Shown: in pieces, positions 7,755 through 16,852 of the stretch | Layout of the letters: the number at the start of each line of letters is the position of its first letter | Position numbering within the stretch: the first letter of the stretch is position 1 | From: Stieleria magnilauensis | GTDB taxonomy: Bacteria > Planctomycetota > Planctomycetia > Pirellulales > Pirellulaceae | Direction of reading: 5' to 3' | NCBI GenBank assembly: GCA_007753675.1 | Contig: CP036432.1 | Span: forward strand, 1,772,394-1,836,393 | DNA: 64,000 nt | The notes under the pieces: generated by a model | What the model was told of the DNA's origin: nothing | Seen by the model: the letters and a program-made list of their open reading frames with translations, nothing else | The model's database searches: none | Program-made: the position numbers and the translations under genes

Positions 7755-9569
7755 TCAGGTGTCGATCAAATCTTCGGGCGACAGAATCGGGACGGCGTTT
7801 TCTTCGGTCTCTTGTTTCTCGCGCCAAGGTTTTCCGGCACGGTACTGCTGCAGTTCCTCTTCGAGTTGTTGGAGCTGTTCGTGCTCTTGTGCCTTGCCGA
7901 CTTCGACGGCCTTGCTGCTCCACTCGATCGCCTTTTCAAAGTTCCCCATCTCGGCATAGCCTGCCGCGAGCGTGCTGAGGATGTGGGGTTCCTTTCCGTC
8001 GGTCAGTTCGACCGCGCGCTCACCCAATTCGACCGAGCGGGCACCGTCGCGGACGCTGTCTTGGGGACTGGTGGCCAGGACCCAAGCGAGGTTGTTTAGG
8101 ATTCCCGACAGGTCGTAGTTGGTGGAATCGTCTCCGGCGGCTTTGATCGCACGTTCGTAGTCCTCGATCGCTTTGTCGTGATCACCGACCGACAGATAGG
8201 CGTCGGCTCGTGAACGGAGGACGGAAACGTTGGTCGGATCGCGATCCAAGATCGACGACAGCACCTCGATCGCCTGACGCGGCCGCTCGTCTTGCAGGTA
8301 CAGGTTGGCCAATTGCAGTTTGCGGCCGTCGTTGGTCGGATCGCGATCGATCAACGTTTTCATTTCGTTGATGGCGTCGGCCATGCGGCCTTCTTCGATT
8401 GCGATCAGGCAGCGGACGAAGATCGCCTGTTCGGCCGCGGCGACTCCGGGCGCGATCCGCTCGGCGGCCCGCAAGTCATCTTTGGCGGCTTGTAGATTTT
8501 TGCGTGCGACGGAGATCTCGGCGCGTTGCAGCAAGGAAATCGGATCTTGGGGTTGCATCGCGAGCGCCTTGTTCAGGTCCGCCAATGCCTCCTCTTCTTT
8601 CAGCTGCATCCGGTACAGGATCGCCCGCATGCGGTACAGCCCTTCGCTGGGTTTGGCTTCGAGTGCTTTGCTGAGCAATTCCAATGCATCGTCGACGCGG
8701 TCGAGATCGGCAAGCTTTTGCACGACGGTTTGCGCGACTTGCAAGTTGGTCGGGTCCTCGGCGAGCACCCGTTCCATGTCTTCGATCGCCCCGGCGACGT
8801 CTTGGTTTTGCAGCCGAACCGCCGCGCGAGCCTGCAACGCCTCGCGATTCTTGGGATCGTCCTTGATAGCGGCATCCAAATCGGCCAGACGCTTGTCTTC
8901 GTTTCCGGGTCCCCAAGTCAACGCGCGCAGCAAATACGCGGCGCTGCGTTCGACGGGATTGTCGGCCAACAGATCGATCGCGCTGGAGGTCGCTGCGGTG
9001 ATGGCGTCTTTGTCGCCACCGGGCAGCATGTTCAGTCGAGCGACCAGAAGATGGGCTTCGACCAGTTCGGGGTCATTTTTCAGGGCGTCTTCGAGCGTCC
9101 GCAGGGCCTCGTCACGCAACTGGATGGCGCGGTTGCGATTGCCGGCGGTTTGCCCCATCGCGGCGATCAGCTGCTGACTTTTTTGCAACAGCACCGAGCC
9201 CAACATTTTTTTCGCGAACGACGCATTTTCACCGGAAAGTCCTTTCTTGATCGCCGTTTGCAGCAAACGTTCGACCGCCTCCAGTTCACGGGCGCTCTTG
9301 GCGTCGAATCGCAAGATCGCGGCCTCGTCCAGTTCGTCCTGTCCGGCATCGATGCCGTCGGCCGCATCGGCCGCGGGCTCCGTCTCGTCGGCGGCCTCGG
9401 CTTGAGGCGTCTCGGCTTGCGTGCCAGCGTCCGGCGAAGCGGACTCGCCCGTCTGCGGGGATTCCTCGGCCGCCTGTTGAGAAAACGCGGGGGAGGGAGC
9501 GAACAAGAGCGAGCCGCTCAGGCACAGCAAGGCGAGCAGCGTAAGGTGCTTGGAAGACGATCGTATCAT
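7755..9569 (-). CDS. Secreted tetratricopeptide-repeat protein
   Basis: The 604-residue protein begins with a signal peptide (TLLALLCLSGSLLFAPSPAFS, then QQ). An Ala/Glu/Pro-rich acidic linker (about residues 32-80) follows, then a long series of TPR-like helical pairs up to about residue 560, for example AVRLQNQDVAGAIEDMERVL, ALADLNKALAMQPQD and AYLSVGDHDKAIEDYERAI. TPR arrays mediate protein-protein contacts; the exported location implies an envelope scaffold or a lipoprotein-free periplasmic adaptor (inference). No catalytic motif is seen. It is followed 92 bp upstream by another minus-strand gene and may be co-transcribed with it. Confidence 0.85.
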   Translation of the reverse strand: MIRSSSKHLTLLALLCLSGSLLFAPSPAFSQQAAEESPQTGESASPDAGTQAETPQAEAADETEPAADAADGIDAGQDELDEAAILRFDAKSARELEAVERLLQTAIKKGLSGENASFAKKMLGSVLLQKSQQLIAAMGQTAGNRNRAIQLRDEALRTLEDALKNDPELVEAHLLVARLNMLPGGDKDAITAATSSAIDLLADNPVERSAAYLLRALTWGPGNEDKRLADLDAAIKDDPKNREALQARAAVRLQNQDVAGAIEDMERVLAEDPTNLQVAQTVVQKLADLDRVDDALELLSKALEAKPSEGLYRMRAILYRMQLKEEEALADLNKALAMQPQDPISLLQRAEISVARKNLQAAKDDLRAAERIAPGVAAAEQAIFVRCLIAIEEGRMADAINEMKTLIDRDPTNDGRKLQLANLYLQDERPRQAIEVLSSILDRDPTNVSVLRSRADAYLSVGDHDKAIEDYERAIKAAGDDSTNYDLSGILNNLAWVLATSPQDSVRDGARSVELGERAVELTDGKEPHILSTLAAGYAEMGNFEKAIEWSSKAVEVGKAQEHEQLQQLEEELQQYRAGKPWREKQETEENAVPILSPEDLIDT

Positions 9570-9661
9570 CGGCGTAGGCTCGTGCGGGGTTGAGGTAAGA
9601 CCCCTTCATTATGCCGTGCCGGCGAATCGATGCGTAGATGAGCTTGGCAAGAATCGCTCGA

Positions 9662-10150
9662 TCAGGCCGACAATTCAGCCGACTCTCGCTTTTCCGCGGC
9701 CTCTGTCATCAGCTTCAATTCGTTTTCGAGTTCTTCGCAACGATTCTTCAAGCGGATGTGTTCTTCGTAGAATCGATTGAAATCCGTTGCCGTTTCCTGC
9801 CAAAAATCGCAGGGCCGGAATCGCAGCTTCATCGCCCGTCCGCCGTCGGCCAATTCATTCAAGATGCCGCGCAGGCGTAACATCGGGCCGGCGAAACGAT
9901 GGCTGAGTTTGACGATGTCCCAGACGTACACCGGATACAACATCAACATAACGCACAACAGCGGTGCCTGGGCGCCGAACGACCGCGCGATCATCTGTCC
10001 GAACGTCTGGTTGCCGGGGGCGTAAATCAACTGCACGCCAATGCCGATCGCCAGCAATGCCAGGATGGTCAGCGACCAATGCATCGACATGCGGCGGATA
10101 ATGGACCACTGGACCGGGGGATCGATCAGAAATCGGTTGCGTTGCGACAT
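9662..10150 (-). CDS. Small two-helix membrane protein with HAMP-like and coiled-coil tail
   Basis: I start at ATG 10150 (MSQRNRFLIDPPVQW; 162 residues) rather than 10210 because the upstream 20 residues are basic and unstructured. Two membrane segments are visible (LTILALLAIGIGVQLIYA and APLLCVMLMLYPVYVWDIV). A HAMP-like helix pair follows (HRFAGPMLRLRGILNELADG), then a coiled coil (NRFYEEHIRLKNRCEELENE). The layout resembles a truncated chemoreceptor or sensor linker without a signalling domain. Similar short proteins appear in planctomycetes, but function is unknown to me. Confidence 0.75.
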   Translation of the reverse strand: MSQRNRFLIDPPVQWSIIRRMSMHWSLTILALLAIGIGVQLIYAPGNQTFGQMIARSFGAQAPLLCVMLMLYPVYVWDIVKLSHRFAGPMLRLRGILNELADGGRAMKLRFRPCDFWQETATDFNRFYEEHIRLKNRCEELENELKLMTEAAEKRESAELSA

Positions 10151-10220
10151 AAGTGAATTTCCGGTTCGCGGACGGTGCGACTGGCGTACGGAGGTGTGGT
10201 TTGGGGACAAGCTTACAATC

Positions 10221-10280
10221 GCTAGCTCGCGGTCTTTCCAGCGCTAGCTCGCGGTCTTCCCAACGCTAGCTCGCGGCAGG
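10221..10280. repeat. 22-bp tandem repeat in a divergent promoter region
   Basis: Three consecutive units begin at 10221, 10243 and 10265, each starting GCTAGCTCGCGGTCTT or a shortened form (last copy partial). GCTAGC is a palindromic core. The array lies in the 383-bp gap (10151-10533) between divergent genes; nothing else in the gap looks coding or like a recognisable RNA. Confidence 0.85.
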
Positions 10281-10533
10281 CGGCACCGCGCCGAAACGGG
10301 CACAATTCCACGTGAGGGATAGGGGCCATCGAAAACTTTGTCGCCGGAAAACTCAACGCAGCCCCGACAACCGAGTCAGACGGATCCGGTCCACCGCAAT
10401 TTGCACGCTCCCGCTCGCTCGACGACCAGGAATCGCGAGGAATTTGCCGATTAATCGTCCTGTGAACTGCATTTCCGAAAACGGGATCGGCGTCGCTTCG
10501 TCGCCCGATTTTCACTTCGCGACCCTGTCACGG

Positions 10534-11835
10534 ATGACGAGTCGGCTCATGCCAGGCAAATCAAATCAACAGCGACCCACGCCTCTCGATCCGCCCCGTC
10601 CGCGTCGAGTGACCCGACGAAAGCGTCTGGCAACCGCCGCGGCTGTGACGCTGGCGGCGCTGGGTCTGGCCGCGGCCGACCAGACGCTGCCCGAGGCCCA
10701 CGCCGATCATCCCGCAACGATGCAGCGGCTGGGACGATTACTCGGCGTCGGTTGGGGCGATGGCTACCACGTCTGTCGCGACGGCGGATTTCGCCCCGGG
10801 GCCGATCTGCCGCCGCATGGCTATCCCGATCAATTCGGTCACGCCAGTTGTCGCGACGGCTGCGGCCAAATCTATCCGCCGGGCACCGGGCTGTCCCAAG
10901 TCCACAGCGGCCTGCCCCATCTGCTGACCGGTCTGCCGAGTCTGCCGGCCGTTTCGGGGCCCGTCGTCTACCCGAGCGGCGTCGCACCCTGCAACGACGA
11001 AGGATGCGACGCGTCAATTTTCCCGTCCGGCAATCCCCCGGCGTCGTGCGACGATGCGGGCTGCGATACCGCCCTGGACTCGCACGATTTCACCGCCACC
11101 GGCAATTCGGCCGACGACACGGGATTGGCCGACACTGGATCCGCCGACGCTGGCGCCCCGCCGACGGAGTCCGATGAGGCGATGGAGCTGCCCCAGGACT
11201 GGACGGTTGAACAAGACGTACCGATCGATGACGAACCAAGCGATGACAAAGCACTCGAAACGTCCGAGCCGCATGTCGTCGAACCGAATGGTATCGCCTC
11301 GCCGAGCGATCAATCGATGCCGTTCACCGTCACCGCGCCGAAGGTGAAACAACCACTGCTTGATTTTTCGGGTCCGAACCAGCTTCCGTTCGCCTCGGCC
11401 GACTCGGATCCCGCCGACGCCGGCGATCAGTTTGGCGGTGATCCACTCGACGTTGAGCCCGATTTGTTGAACGACGAAGCGATCGAACAACAACTGCCTC
11501 CGTCGGCCTATTTCCGTGGCGACGACGACCTGGGACTGGAGCATTCGGGCACCGCTGATCTGGTGGCGCCGCAAACGGAACTGCCGGAAACGGAGCTGCC
11601 AGTGCAACTGCCTTCGGTCCAGATGGAATCCCCACCTGCGGCGGACGCGCCGGAGGTCGAGGCGCCGACGGTCGACGCACCGGCAGTCACGGCACCGCCG
11701 ATCCGCTCCAACCCGTTCCTCGGAACCGGCTTGCGATCGGCCCCGTCAACATCGCGGAACACGGTGCCGCGGGTGGCGACGTTGCCGCATGCCGCTCCCA
11801 CACGCGACTGGAATCCGATTCACCAGCCCGACTGA
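10534..11835 (+). CDS. Secreted Pro/Asp/Ala-rich protein of unknown function
   Basis: The start is chosen at ATG 10534 (MTSRLMPGKSNQQRP; 433 residues); ATG 10549 is also possible. A basic N-terminus (RRVTRRKRL) leads into a hydrophobic signal segment (ATAAAVTLAALGLAAADQ). The mature part has a Gly/Cys/His-containing region (residues about 60-160, with GWGDGYHVCRDGGF and SCRDGCGQIYPPG). A long acidic, low-complexity region follows, rich in Asp, Pro and Ser, with repeated PETELP and VEAPTVDAPAV patterns. No known domain was recognised. Likely an envelope or extracellular structural protein (inference). Confidence 0.65.
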   Translation: MTSRLMPGKSNQQRPTPLDPPRPRRVTRRKRLATAAAVTLAALGLAAADQTLPEAHADHPATMQRLGRLLGVGWGDGYHVCRDGGFRPGADLPPHGYPDQFGHASCRDGCGQIYPPGTGLSQVHSGLPHLLTGLPSLPAVSGPVVYPSGVAPCNDEGCDASIFPSGNPPASCDDAGCDTALDSHDFTATGNSADDTGLADTGSADAGAPPTESDEAMELPQDWTVEQDVPIDDEPSDDKALETSEPHVVEPNGIASPSDQSMPFTVTAPKVKQPLLDFSGPNQLPFASADSDPADAGDQFGGDPLDVEPDLLNDEAIEQQLPPSAYFRGDDDLGLEHSGTADLVAPQTELPETELPVQLPSVQMESPPAADAPEVEAPTVDAPAVTAPPIRSNPFLGTGLRSAPSTSRNTVPRVATLPHAAPTRDWNPIHQPD

Positions 11836-11846
11836 ACCGTCGGGAA

Positions 11847-12848
11847 TCAGCCCTTGATGTCGGCAAACCCACGCAGCTCATACGGGATCTCGACATAATC
11901 GAGCACCCGACAGAGGCCGCGCAACGCGACGCCGAACCCGTCGGGGCCGCTGAATCCGCCGAACTGACCACCGCCTTTGACGTGCGGTTCCAGATCCAAG
12001 AACACGCCGTCGGCGCCACGCCGGGTCGCCCGCTCGTGCAGCTCGGGCAAGAAGTCTTTGAAATCGCGCAAGATCGCTTCGTGACCACAATCGCCGCGAT
12101 CGGCGGGCACAAAGTTGTCCAAGCTGGCCTCGTCGACGTGTTCGACGCGGCCGGTGGGCGACGGATCGTGATAGTCTTTGATGTGCATCCATCCCATGCT
12201 GTCTTTCATCGCCACGTACTGGGCGAAGGTCTCATCGGCGGTGAAGCCCTGTGTGACGATGTTGGCACCGTCAAAGATCGTCAGCATCGCCGGATGGTTG
12301 ACTTTCGCCGCGATGGCCTGCAGCAGCGTCCCGGTTTGCCCAACCAAATTGGCTTCGACTTCCAATCCGAACGTCAGTCCGCGTTTGTCACAGGCTTCGG
12401 CGATTTGCCCGAGCTGATCGGCCACCTGATCGATATGATCTTCCGGCGCCGTGCCTTTGGGATGATAGAACGCGAACCCGCGAATCAGTTTGGCACCGAA
12501 GGCTTCGGCGCGATCGCAGGCCGTTTGGACGTCTTCGGCCAAGTACTTTTCGAACGGGATGAACTTATTGGCGGTCCCGTCATCGACGTCCAACAGTTTG
12601 ACCTTGCCGATCGGAGAGCCGATGCTGCTGACCTTCAGTCCATAATCGGACTGCATCTTGACCAGATGATTGATCTCGGCATCGCCCAACAACATCACGT
12701 TCTTGATGCCTTCGCCGGCGTCAACGAACCGGATGGAGTAGTAGCGCAACCCCAACGCGGCGAACGCCGAATATTGCTGGACGGCAAGTTTTTCGTTGGC
12801 GGCTTCGTCCGCGAAACCACTCAAAAGGACGGGAATTCTGTCAGTCAT
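11847..12848 (-). CDS. Sugar phosphate isomerase/epimerase-like TIM-barrel protein
   Basis: The 333-residue protein belongs to the xylose-isomerase-like TIM-barrel superfamily (AP_endonuc_2). Typical strands and metal-site neighbourhoods are visible: LLSGFADEAANEKL at the N-terminus, GLRYYSIRFVDAGEG, LTFGLEVEANLVGQTG (metal-ligand Glu), LTIFDGANIVTQG, MGWMHIKDYH (Asp/His ligands) and the late Glu in VFLDLEPHVKGGG. The substrate cannot be predicted. It is convergent with the upstream secreted-protein gene, with only 11 bp between stops. Confidence 0.82.
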   Translation of the reverse strand: MTDRIPVLLSGFADEAANEKLAVQQYSAFAALGLRYYSIRFVDAGEGIKNVMLLGDAEINHLVKMQSDYGLKVSSIGSPIGKVKLLDVDDGTANKFIPFEKYLAEDVQTACDRAEAFGAKLIRGFAFYHPKGTAPEDHIDQVADQLGQIAEACDKRGLTFGLEVEANLVGQTGTLLQAIAAKVNHPAMLTIFDGANIVTQGFTADETFAQYVAMKDSMGWMHIKDYHDPSPTGRVEHVDEASLDNFVPADRGDCGHEAILRDFKDFLPELHERATRRGADGVFLDLEPHVKGGGQFGGFSGPDGFGVALRGLCRVLDYVEIPYELRGFADIKG

Positions 12849-12909
12849 CTAATTTCAAGGATGGAGAGGGGGGAAAACGATCGGGGAATGGGATCAGGGT
12901 TCGCTCGGC

Positions 12910-13272
12910 CTAGGGCATTGGATACTGGACAATGATATTGCTGTGCAGGCCCCCGCGGGGCGTCCACTGGCTCTCCACCGTCGCACTTTTTGGCTGTACA
13001 ACGGCGAGAAAGTCATCCATGATGCGGTTCGTCACGGCCTCGTAGAACATGCCTTCGTTCCGAAATCGCTGCAGATACATTTTCAAGCTCTTCAGTTCCA
13101 CGCACAATTTGTCTGGAACGTACGTGAAAATGATCTTCCCATAGTCCGGCTGACCGGTCTTGGGGCACACCGAAGTGAACTCGGGGCAATGGTGCACGAT
13201 GGTAAAGTTGCGCGACGTGTTGGGATTGTCGAACACTTCCAGGATGTCGCTAAAGTTCTCTGAATCACTCAA
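12910..13272 (-). CDS. queF: NADPH-dependent 7-cyano-7-deazaguanine reductase
   Basis: Type I QueF, the last step to preQ1 in queuosine synthesis. CPEFTSVCPKTGQPDYG contains the catalytic Cys, ELKSLKMYLQRFRNEG is the QueF signature, and the C-terminal TPRGGLHSNI is conserved. I choose the TTG at 13272 (reading LSDSENFSDILEVFDNP), because it is preceded by AAGGGAG at a suitable distance and homologues begin there. A longer frame from GTG 13314 would overlap queE on the other strand. About 120 residues, normal for the short form. Confidence 0.92.
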   Translation of the reverse strand: MSDSENFSDILEVFDNPNTSRNFTIVHHCPEFTSVCPKTGQPDYGKIIFTYVPDKLCVELKSLKMYLQRFRNEGMFYEAVTNRIMDDFLAVVQPKSATVESQWTPRGGLHSNIIVQYPMP

Positions 13273-13286
13273 CGCTGTTTTCTCCC

Positions 13287-14036
13287 TTGGGTAAATCACA
13301 ATTTTCGCACGCACCGGCCGAATCCACCAGGGGACCGGGTCACGCCCAATTGCTGGTCAGTGAAACCTTTCTGAGCCGACAGGGCGAAGGCCGACTGACG
13401 GGGACGGAAAGCTTTTTCATCCGTACCAGCGGCTGCAACCTGCGCTGCTGGTTTTGTGACACCCCCTACGCGTCTTGGGACCCGTCGGGCGACCGCCAGT
13501 CGATCGAATCGCTGGTCGATGCCGCTCGGCAAAGCGGTGCCGAGCACGTCGTGCTGACCGGCGGCGAGCCCCTGTTGCCCGCCGCGGCGACGGAGCTGTC
13601 TCACGCGCTGATGGAGGCCGGGTTTCACCTGACGATCGAAACCGCCGGGACGATCGACAAACCGATCCCCTGTGACCTGCTTTCGCTCAGCCCAAAACTG
13701 GCCGACAGCACGCCCGACCCGCAGCAGCATCCGCGCTGGAGTCGTCTGCACGAGCAGCGCCGCATGCCACTGGACACGATGCGCAAACTGATCGACGCCG
13801 CGATCGCGTTTCAATTGAAATTCGTCGTCGGCGACGCGGCGCAATTCGACGAAGTTCAAGATGTTTCCCGAGGGCTGGAAGTGGACAACGACGACGTCTA
13901 CATCATGCCGCAAGGTGTGACCAACGCCCAGATGGACGCCGCCGAGCGCTGGCTCCGCCCGCTGGCTGAATCAGCCGGCTACCAATATTGCGATCGCATG
14001 CAAATCCGCTGGTTCGGAAACCGTCGCGGGACGTGA
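13287..14036 (+). CDS. queE: 7-carboxy-7-deazaguanine synthase (radical SAM)
   Basis: The radical SAM cluster motif CNLRCWFC (CxxxCxxC) lies after FLSRQGEGRLTG, the QueE substrate-binding segment. VVLTGGEPLL is the GGEP motif, and KFVVGDAAQFDEV and IMPQG close the barrel. QueE converts 6-carboxytetrahydropterin to CDG using SAM and a [4Fe-4S] cluster. The start is uncertain: TTG 13287 gives 249 residues but lacks an obvious ribosome-binding site, and TTG 13350, just before LVSETFLSRQ, matches the usual N-terminus better. The gene diverges from queF; queG lies at 58.65 kb. Confidence 0.93.
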   Translation: MGKSQFSHAPAESTRGPGHAQLLVSETFLSRQGEGRLTGTESFFIRTSGCNLRCWFCDTPYASWDPSGDRQSIESLVDAARQSGAEHVVLTGGEPLLPAAATELSHALMEAGFHLTIETAGTIDKPIPCDLLSLSPKLADSTPDPQQHPRWSRLHEQRRMPLDTMRKLIDAAIAFQLKFVVGDAAQFDEVQDVSRGLEVDNDDVYIMPQGVTNAQMDAAERWLRPLAESAGYQYCDRMQIRWFGNRRGT

Positions 14037-14091
14037 TCGCCGGGCAGGACGCATTGCCAATCCGTCCCGCATCGACTCGGTAGGTCACGCC

Positions 14092-14113
14092 GTGCGTGTC
14101 GAATCACACGCAC
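14092..14113. terminator. Hairpin between convergent queE and oxidoreductase genes
   Basis: GTGCGTGT (14092-14099) and ACACGCAC (14106-14113) form a perfect 8-bp stem with loop CGAATC. It lies in the 103-bp gap between two convergent stops and could terminate both. No long T-run follows on either strand. Confidence 0.5.
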
Positions 14114-14139
14114 AACACAAATTCCTCCCGCTGCGTCAA

Positions 14140-15657
14140 TCAGACCGCATCGACGGAGGGGATTTCATAGCCCGGGTTGTTGGCGTCCTTGACCAACGCG
14201 TTGGCTTCGTCGGCCCGTTCGCCTTCGAAGCGTTCGGTCTGGGCGTTGAAGTTCAGCATCGGTCCGAGTTGGTAGCTCGCGTCACTGCCAGAGATCCCGA
14301 CGCCGTCGGACATTACCTTGTGCAAACGGCCGAAGTGCTCGATCGCGTCTTGATTGCCGCCAAAATCGCTGGCCGTTTCGCTGAACGGGACTTCCGATCC
14401 CAAGCGGTAGGAGTTGTTCATGATGTGGCCGAGCACGCATCCGTAGTGGGCATCCATCACGTTGCCATTGGCCATCGACGGGTTACCGGCGCGGACGGCG
14501 GTGATGAAGGCATTCCAATTGCCACCCGGGGTGACGTCGCCGGGTTCGATCTTCAACGGTTCGGCCTTGGAGGCTCCCGGACGCAGGATCTGGTAATTGC
14601 CTTCGCCGGTGATCACGCTGCCGTCTTCGAGGTAGTACTCATTGAAGACCTGACGCTGGTAGCCTTTGTAGTTGACGTTGCGAACATTGAAGAACACCAT
14701 TTGACCGTTCGGATACTCGGCCATCGCGAACATCGTGTTCGGGGTTTCTCCCTGATCGTCCCACTGAAAACGGCTTCCGATGGCCATCGTTCGCGTGGGG
14801 TGGGTCTGGTCGTCATCGATCGCCCAACGCGCGACATCCAGTTGGTGCGTGCCCTGGTTGTTCAAGTCTCCGTTGCCGGTTTCCCAGAACCAGTGCCAGT
14901 CGTAGGGGACATAGTTGGCGTGATAGTGGTCGATCACCGCGGGGCCTTTCCAGTGCTCCCAATTGAGATCCGCCGGCGGAGTGCTGATCGGCTCGTGACC
15001 GATGCCGCTACGCGGTTTACAACAGTAACCGTAGGCGATTTTCAACCGCGGCAGTTTGCCGGACTTCAAGGCTTCGTGCAGCCCCGCGACTCCGGCGTTG
15101 CTTCGTCGTTGGGTGCCGTGCTGGATCACGACGCCGTATTTTTTCTGGGCCGCGACGGCGACCCGACCTTCGGCGATGTCATGGCTCATCGGTTTTTCGA
15201 CGTACACGTGTTTGCCGGCTTGGGCGCCCCAGATCGTCATCAGCGAGTGCCAATGGTTGGGGGTGGCAATCGAAATCGCATCCACGGTCGGGTCATCCAA
15301 TGCCCGCCGAATGTCGTCGATTCCCTGAGTCGTCATCTTGCCCTTGACGCGTTTCTGGACACCGCTGATTCCTTTGGCCAGCGCCTTTTCCCACGGATCA
15401 GCGACGTAGGCCAGTTCCACGTTGGGCGTACCCAACCAACCACCGATGTGAGCTTGGCCGCGGCCATTGAGGCCTGCGACGGCGATCCGGACGCGGTCGT
15501 TGGCCCCTTCGATCGCACCACTGGCTTTGGTGCCGGTGATCAGAAAACTGCTGCCGGCTAAAAAACTGCCGCCGGCGACTGCAGACCCGGTTTTCTTCAA
15601 AAAGCTGCGGCGTGTATTGGCGTGAGTTGACTTCGGGCGGGGATTCGGGTTGCTCAT
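14140..15657 (-). CDS. Tat-exported Gfo/Idh/MocA-family oxidoreductase
   Basis: The 505-residue protein has a twin-arginine signal (NTRRSFLKKTGSAVAGG) followed by a dinucleotide-binding fold (RVRIAVAGLNGRGQAH) and the conserved EKPMSHDIAEG motif with the catalytic-site Lys. The C-terminal domain (VRNVNYKGYQRQVFNEYY, GVGISGSDASYQL) is typical of the planctomycete exported branch, which also has HGTQRRSN. Likely substrates are sugars or sugar derivatives in the periplasm, with bound NAD(P) as in glucose-fructose oxidoreductase (inference). I start at ATG 15657; a TTG three codons earlier is less likely. Confidence 0.9.
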   Translation of the reverse strand: MSNPNPRPKSTHANTRRSFLKKTGSAVAGGSFLAGSSFLITGTKASGAIEGANDRVRIAVAGLNGRGQAHIGGWLGTPNVELAYVADPWEKALAKGISGVQKRVKGKMTTQGIDDIRRALDDPTVDAISIATPNHWHSLMTIWGAQAGKHVYVEKPMSHDIAEGRVAVAAQKKYGVVIQHGTQRRSNAGVAGLHEALKSGKLPRLKIAYGYCCKPRSGIGHEPISTPPADLNWEHWKGPAVIDHYHANYVPYDWHWFWETGNGDLNNQGTHQLDVARWAIDDDQTHPTRTMAIGSRFQWDDQGETPNTMFAMAEYPNGQMVFFNVRNVNYKGYQRQVFNEYYLEDGSVITGEGNYQILRPGASKAEPLKIEPGDVTPGGNWNAFITAVRAGNPSMANGNVMDAHYGCVLGHIMNNSYRLGSEVPFSETASDFGGNQDAIEHFGRLHKVMSDGVGISGSDASYQLGPMLNFNAQTERFEGERADEANALVKDANNPGYEIPSVDAV

Positions 15658-15878
15658 GGCAAACAAGCCTTCTCGGTCTCGGGAGGGAATGATTGGCAGG
15701 GGGGGAGGACGGAGGCCGATAGACGGCCGACCGACATATTAACAGCTTCCGACAGGCCCAATGAGGGTTTTGGGGCACAATTTCGGAGGTAGACTGAATA
15801 GATCGGCGATGATCGTGTTGCGAGTGCAACGAATGGATCAACGTCGATGAGACTGTTTCCTCGACTGAGATCACCGAG

Positions 15879-16850
15879 ATGACTGGTATCGTTCAACGAA
15901 CTTCGACTGCGATTCGCTCTACCCTCCGCCGCATGCTTCCAACGGGAGTCGCGGTCGCCGGGCTGTTGTCCGTCCTGGTGGCCAGCGACGAAGCAAATGC
16001 ACAATTCTTTCGAGGCTTTCGCGCTCGCGGCCCGGTGTTGGTCGGTCCGCCGATTTTGCCCACGCCCTACTACGGAAATGCCTGGGGGGCCTGGCCGCCG
16101 GCTCCGGTTGTCGTCGGGCCGCCGAGTCGTGTCCGTGTGCAGACCCCGTTCTTTTCGCTGAATATCGGACCCGGCTCGATCGTTCCGCCGCCCTATGCCG
16201 GTTATGACGATCGCTACGAATCGTATCGCCCCCGCTATGATTCACGTTACGATTCGCGCGATGACTCTGGCTATCGATCACCGTATCAACGCGGTTACAT
16301 CGAGCCCCGTTCGCTCGTGCCCGAATACCGTTCGCCCGCGCCCGAATACCGTTCGCCCGCGCCTCAATACGGTTCGTCCGTGCCCCAATACGGTTCGTCG
16401 GGTAACTATCGACCGGGCAGCGGAGGCGGAATTCCTGACCTGACTTCACCGATCGAATTCTCGCTGCCCGAACTGCGTCAGGCCGCCGAAACGCTTTACC
16501 GCACCCTGGCAGCGCGTCCCGATGACGGCGAGGTGTGGTTGGAGTATCTGCAACCCGAACGCATCATCGCGGCGACCGAATCCGGTCAGCTCTCCGCATC
16601 GATGAGCGAATTGCATTCGCGGTTTCTGGGCGTGACAAAGAACCCCGACCTGGTGGTGATGACTCGAATCAACGGATTCCAACGCACCTTGCAACTGCTG
16701 GGAATGTGGATCGAGCTGGAAGGCGACGCATCGGCCACGGACGACTTTGTCGAGCCTAGCGAGGACACACAGACCTCACCGCCGCCGGACCCACAACCGG
16801 AAACCACTCAAGAGATCTTGCCGGCACCGCTCGGACAAGTCGATCTTTAG
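15879..16850 (+). CDS. Secreted Tyr/Pro/Arg-rich protein with short tandem repeats
   Basis: The 323-residue protein has a signal peptide (GVAVAGLLSVLVASDEANA, then QFF). A Pro/Gly/Tyr-rich middle follows, containing DSRYDSRDDS and four heptad copies PEYRSPA, PEYRSPA, PQYGSSV, PQYGSSG (about residues 148-175). The folded C-terminal domain (about 185-290, with LPELRQAAETLYRTLAARPD and MTRINGFQRTLQLLGMW) is followed by a Pro/Asp-rich tail. No known domain was recognised. It ends 2 bp before the glycosyltransferase start, so the two are probably one transcript. Confidence 0.7.
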   Translation: MTGIVQRTSTAIRSTLRRMLPTGVAVAGLLSVLVASDEANAQFFRGFRARGPVLVGPPILPTPYYGNAWGAWPPAPVVVGPPSRVRVQTPFFSLNIGPGSIVPPPYAGYDDRYESYRPRYDSRYDSRDDSGYRSPYQRGYIEPRSLVPEYRSPAPEYRSPAPQYGSSVPQYGSSGNYRPGSGGGIPDLTSPIEFSLPELRQAAETLYRTLAARPDDGEVWLEYLQPERIIAATESGQLSASMSELHSRFLGVTKNPDLVVMTRINGFQRTLQLLGMWIELEGDASATDDFVEPSEDTQTSPPPDPQPETTQEILPAPLGQVDL

Positions 16851-16852
16851 GC

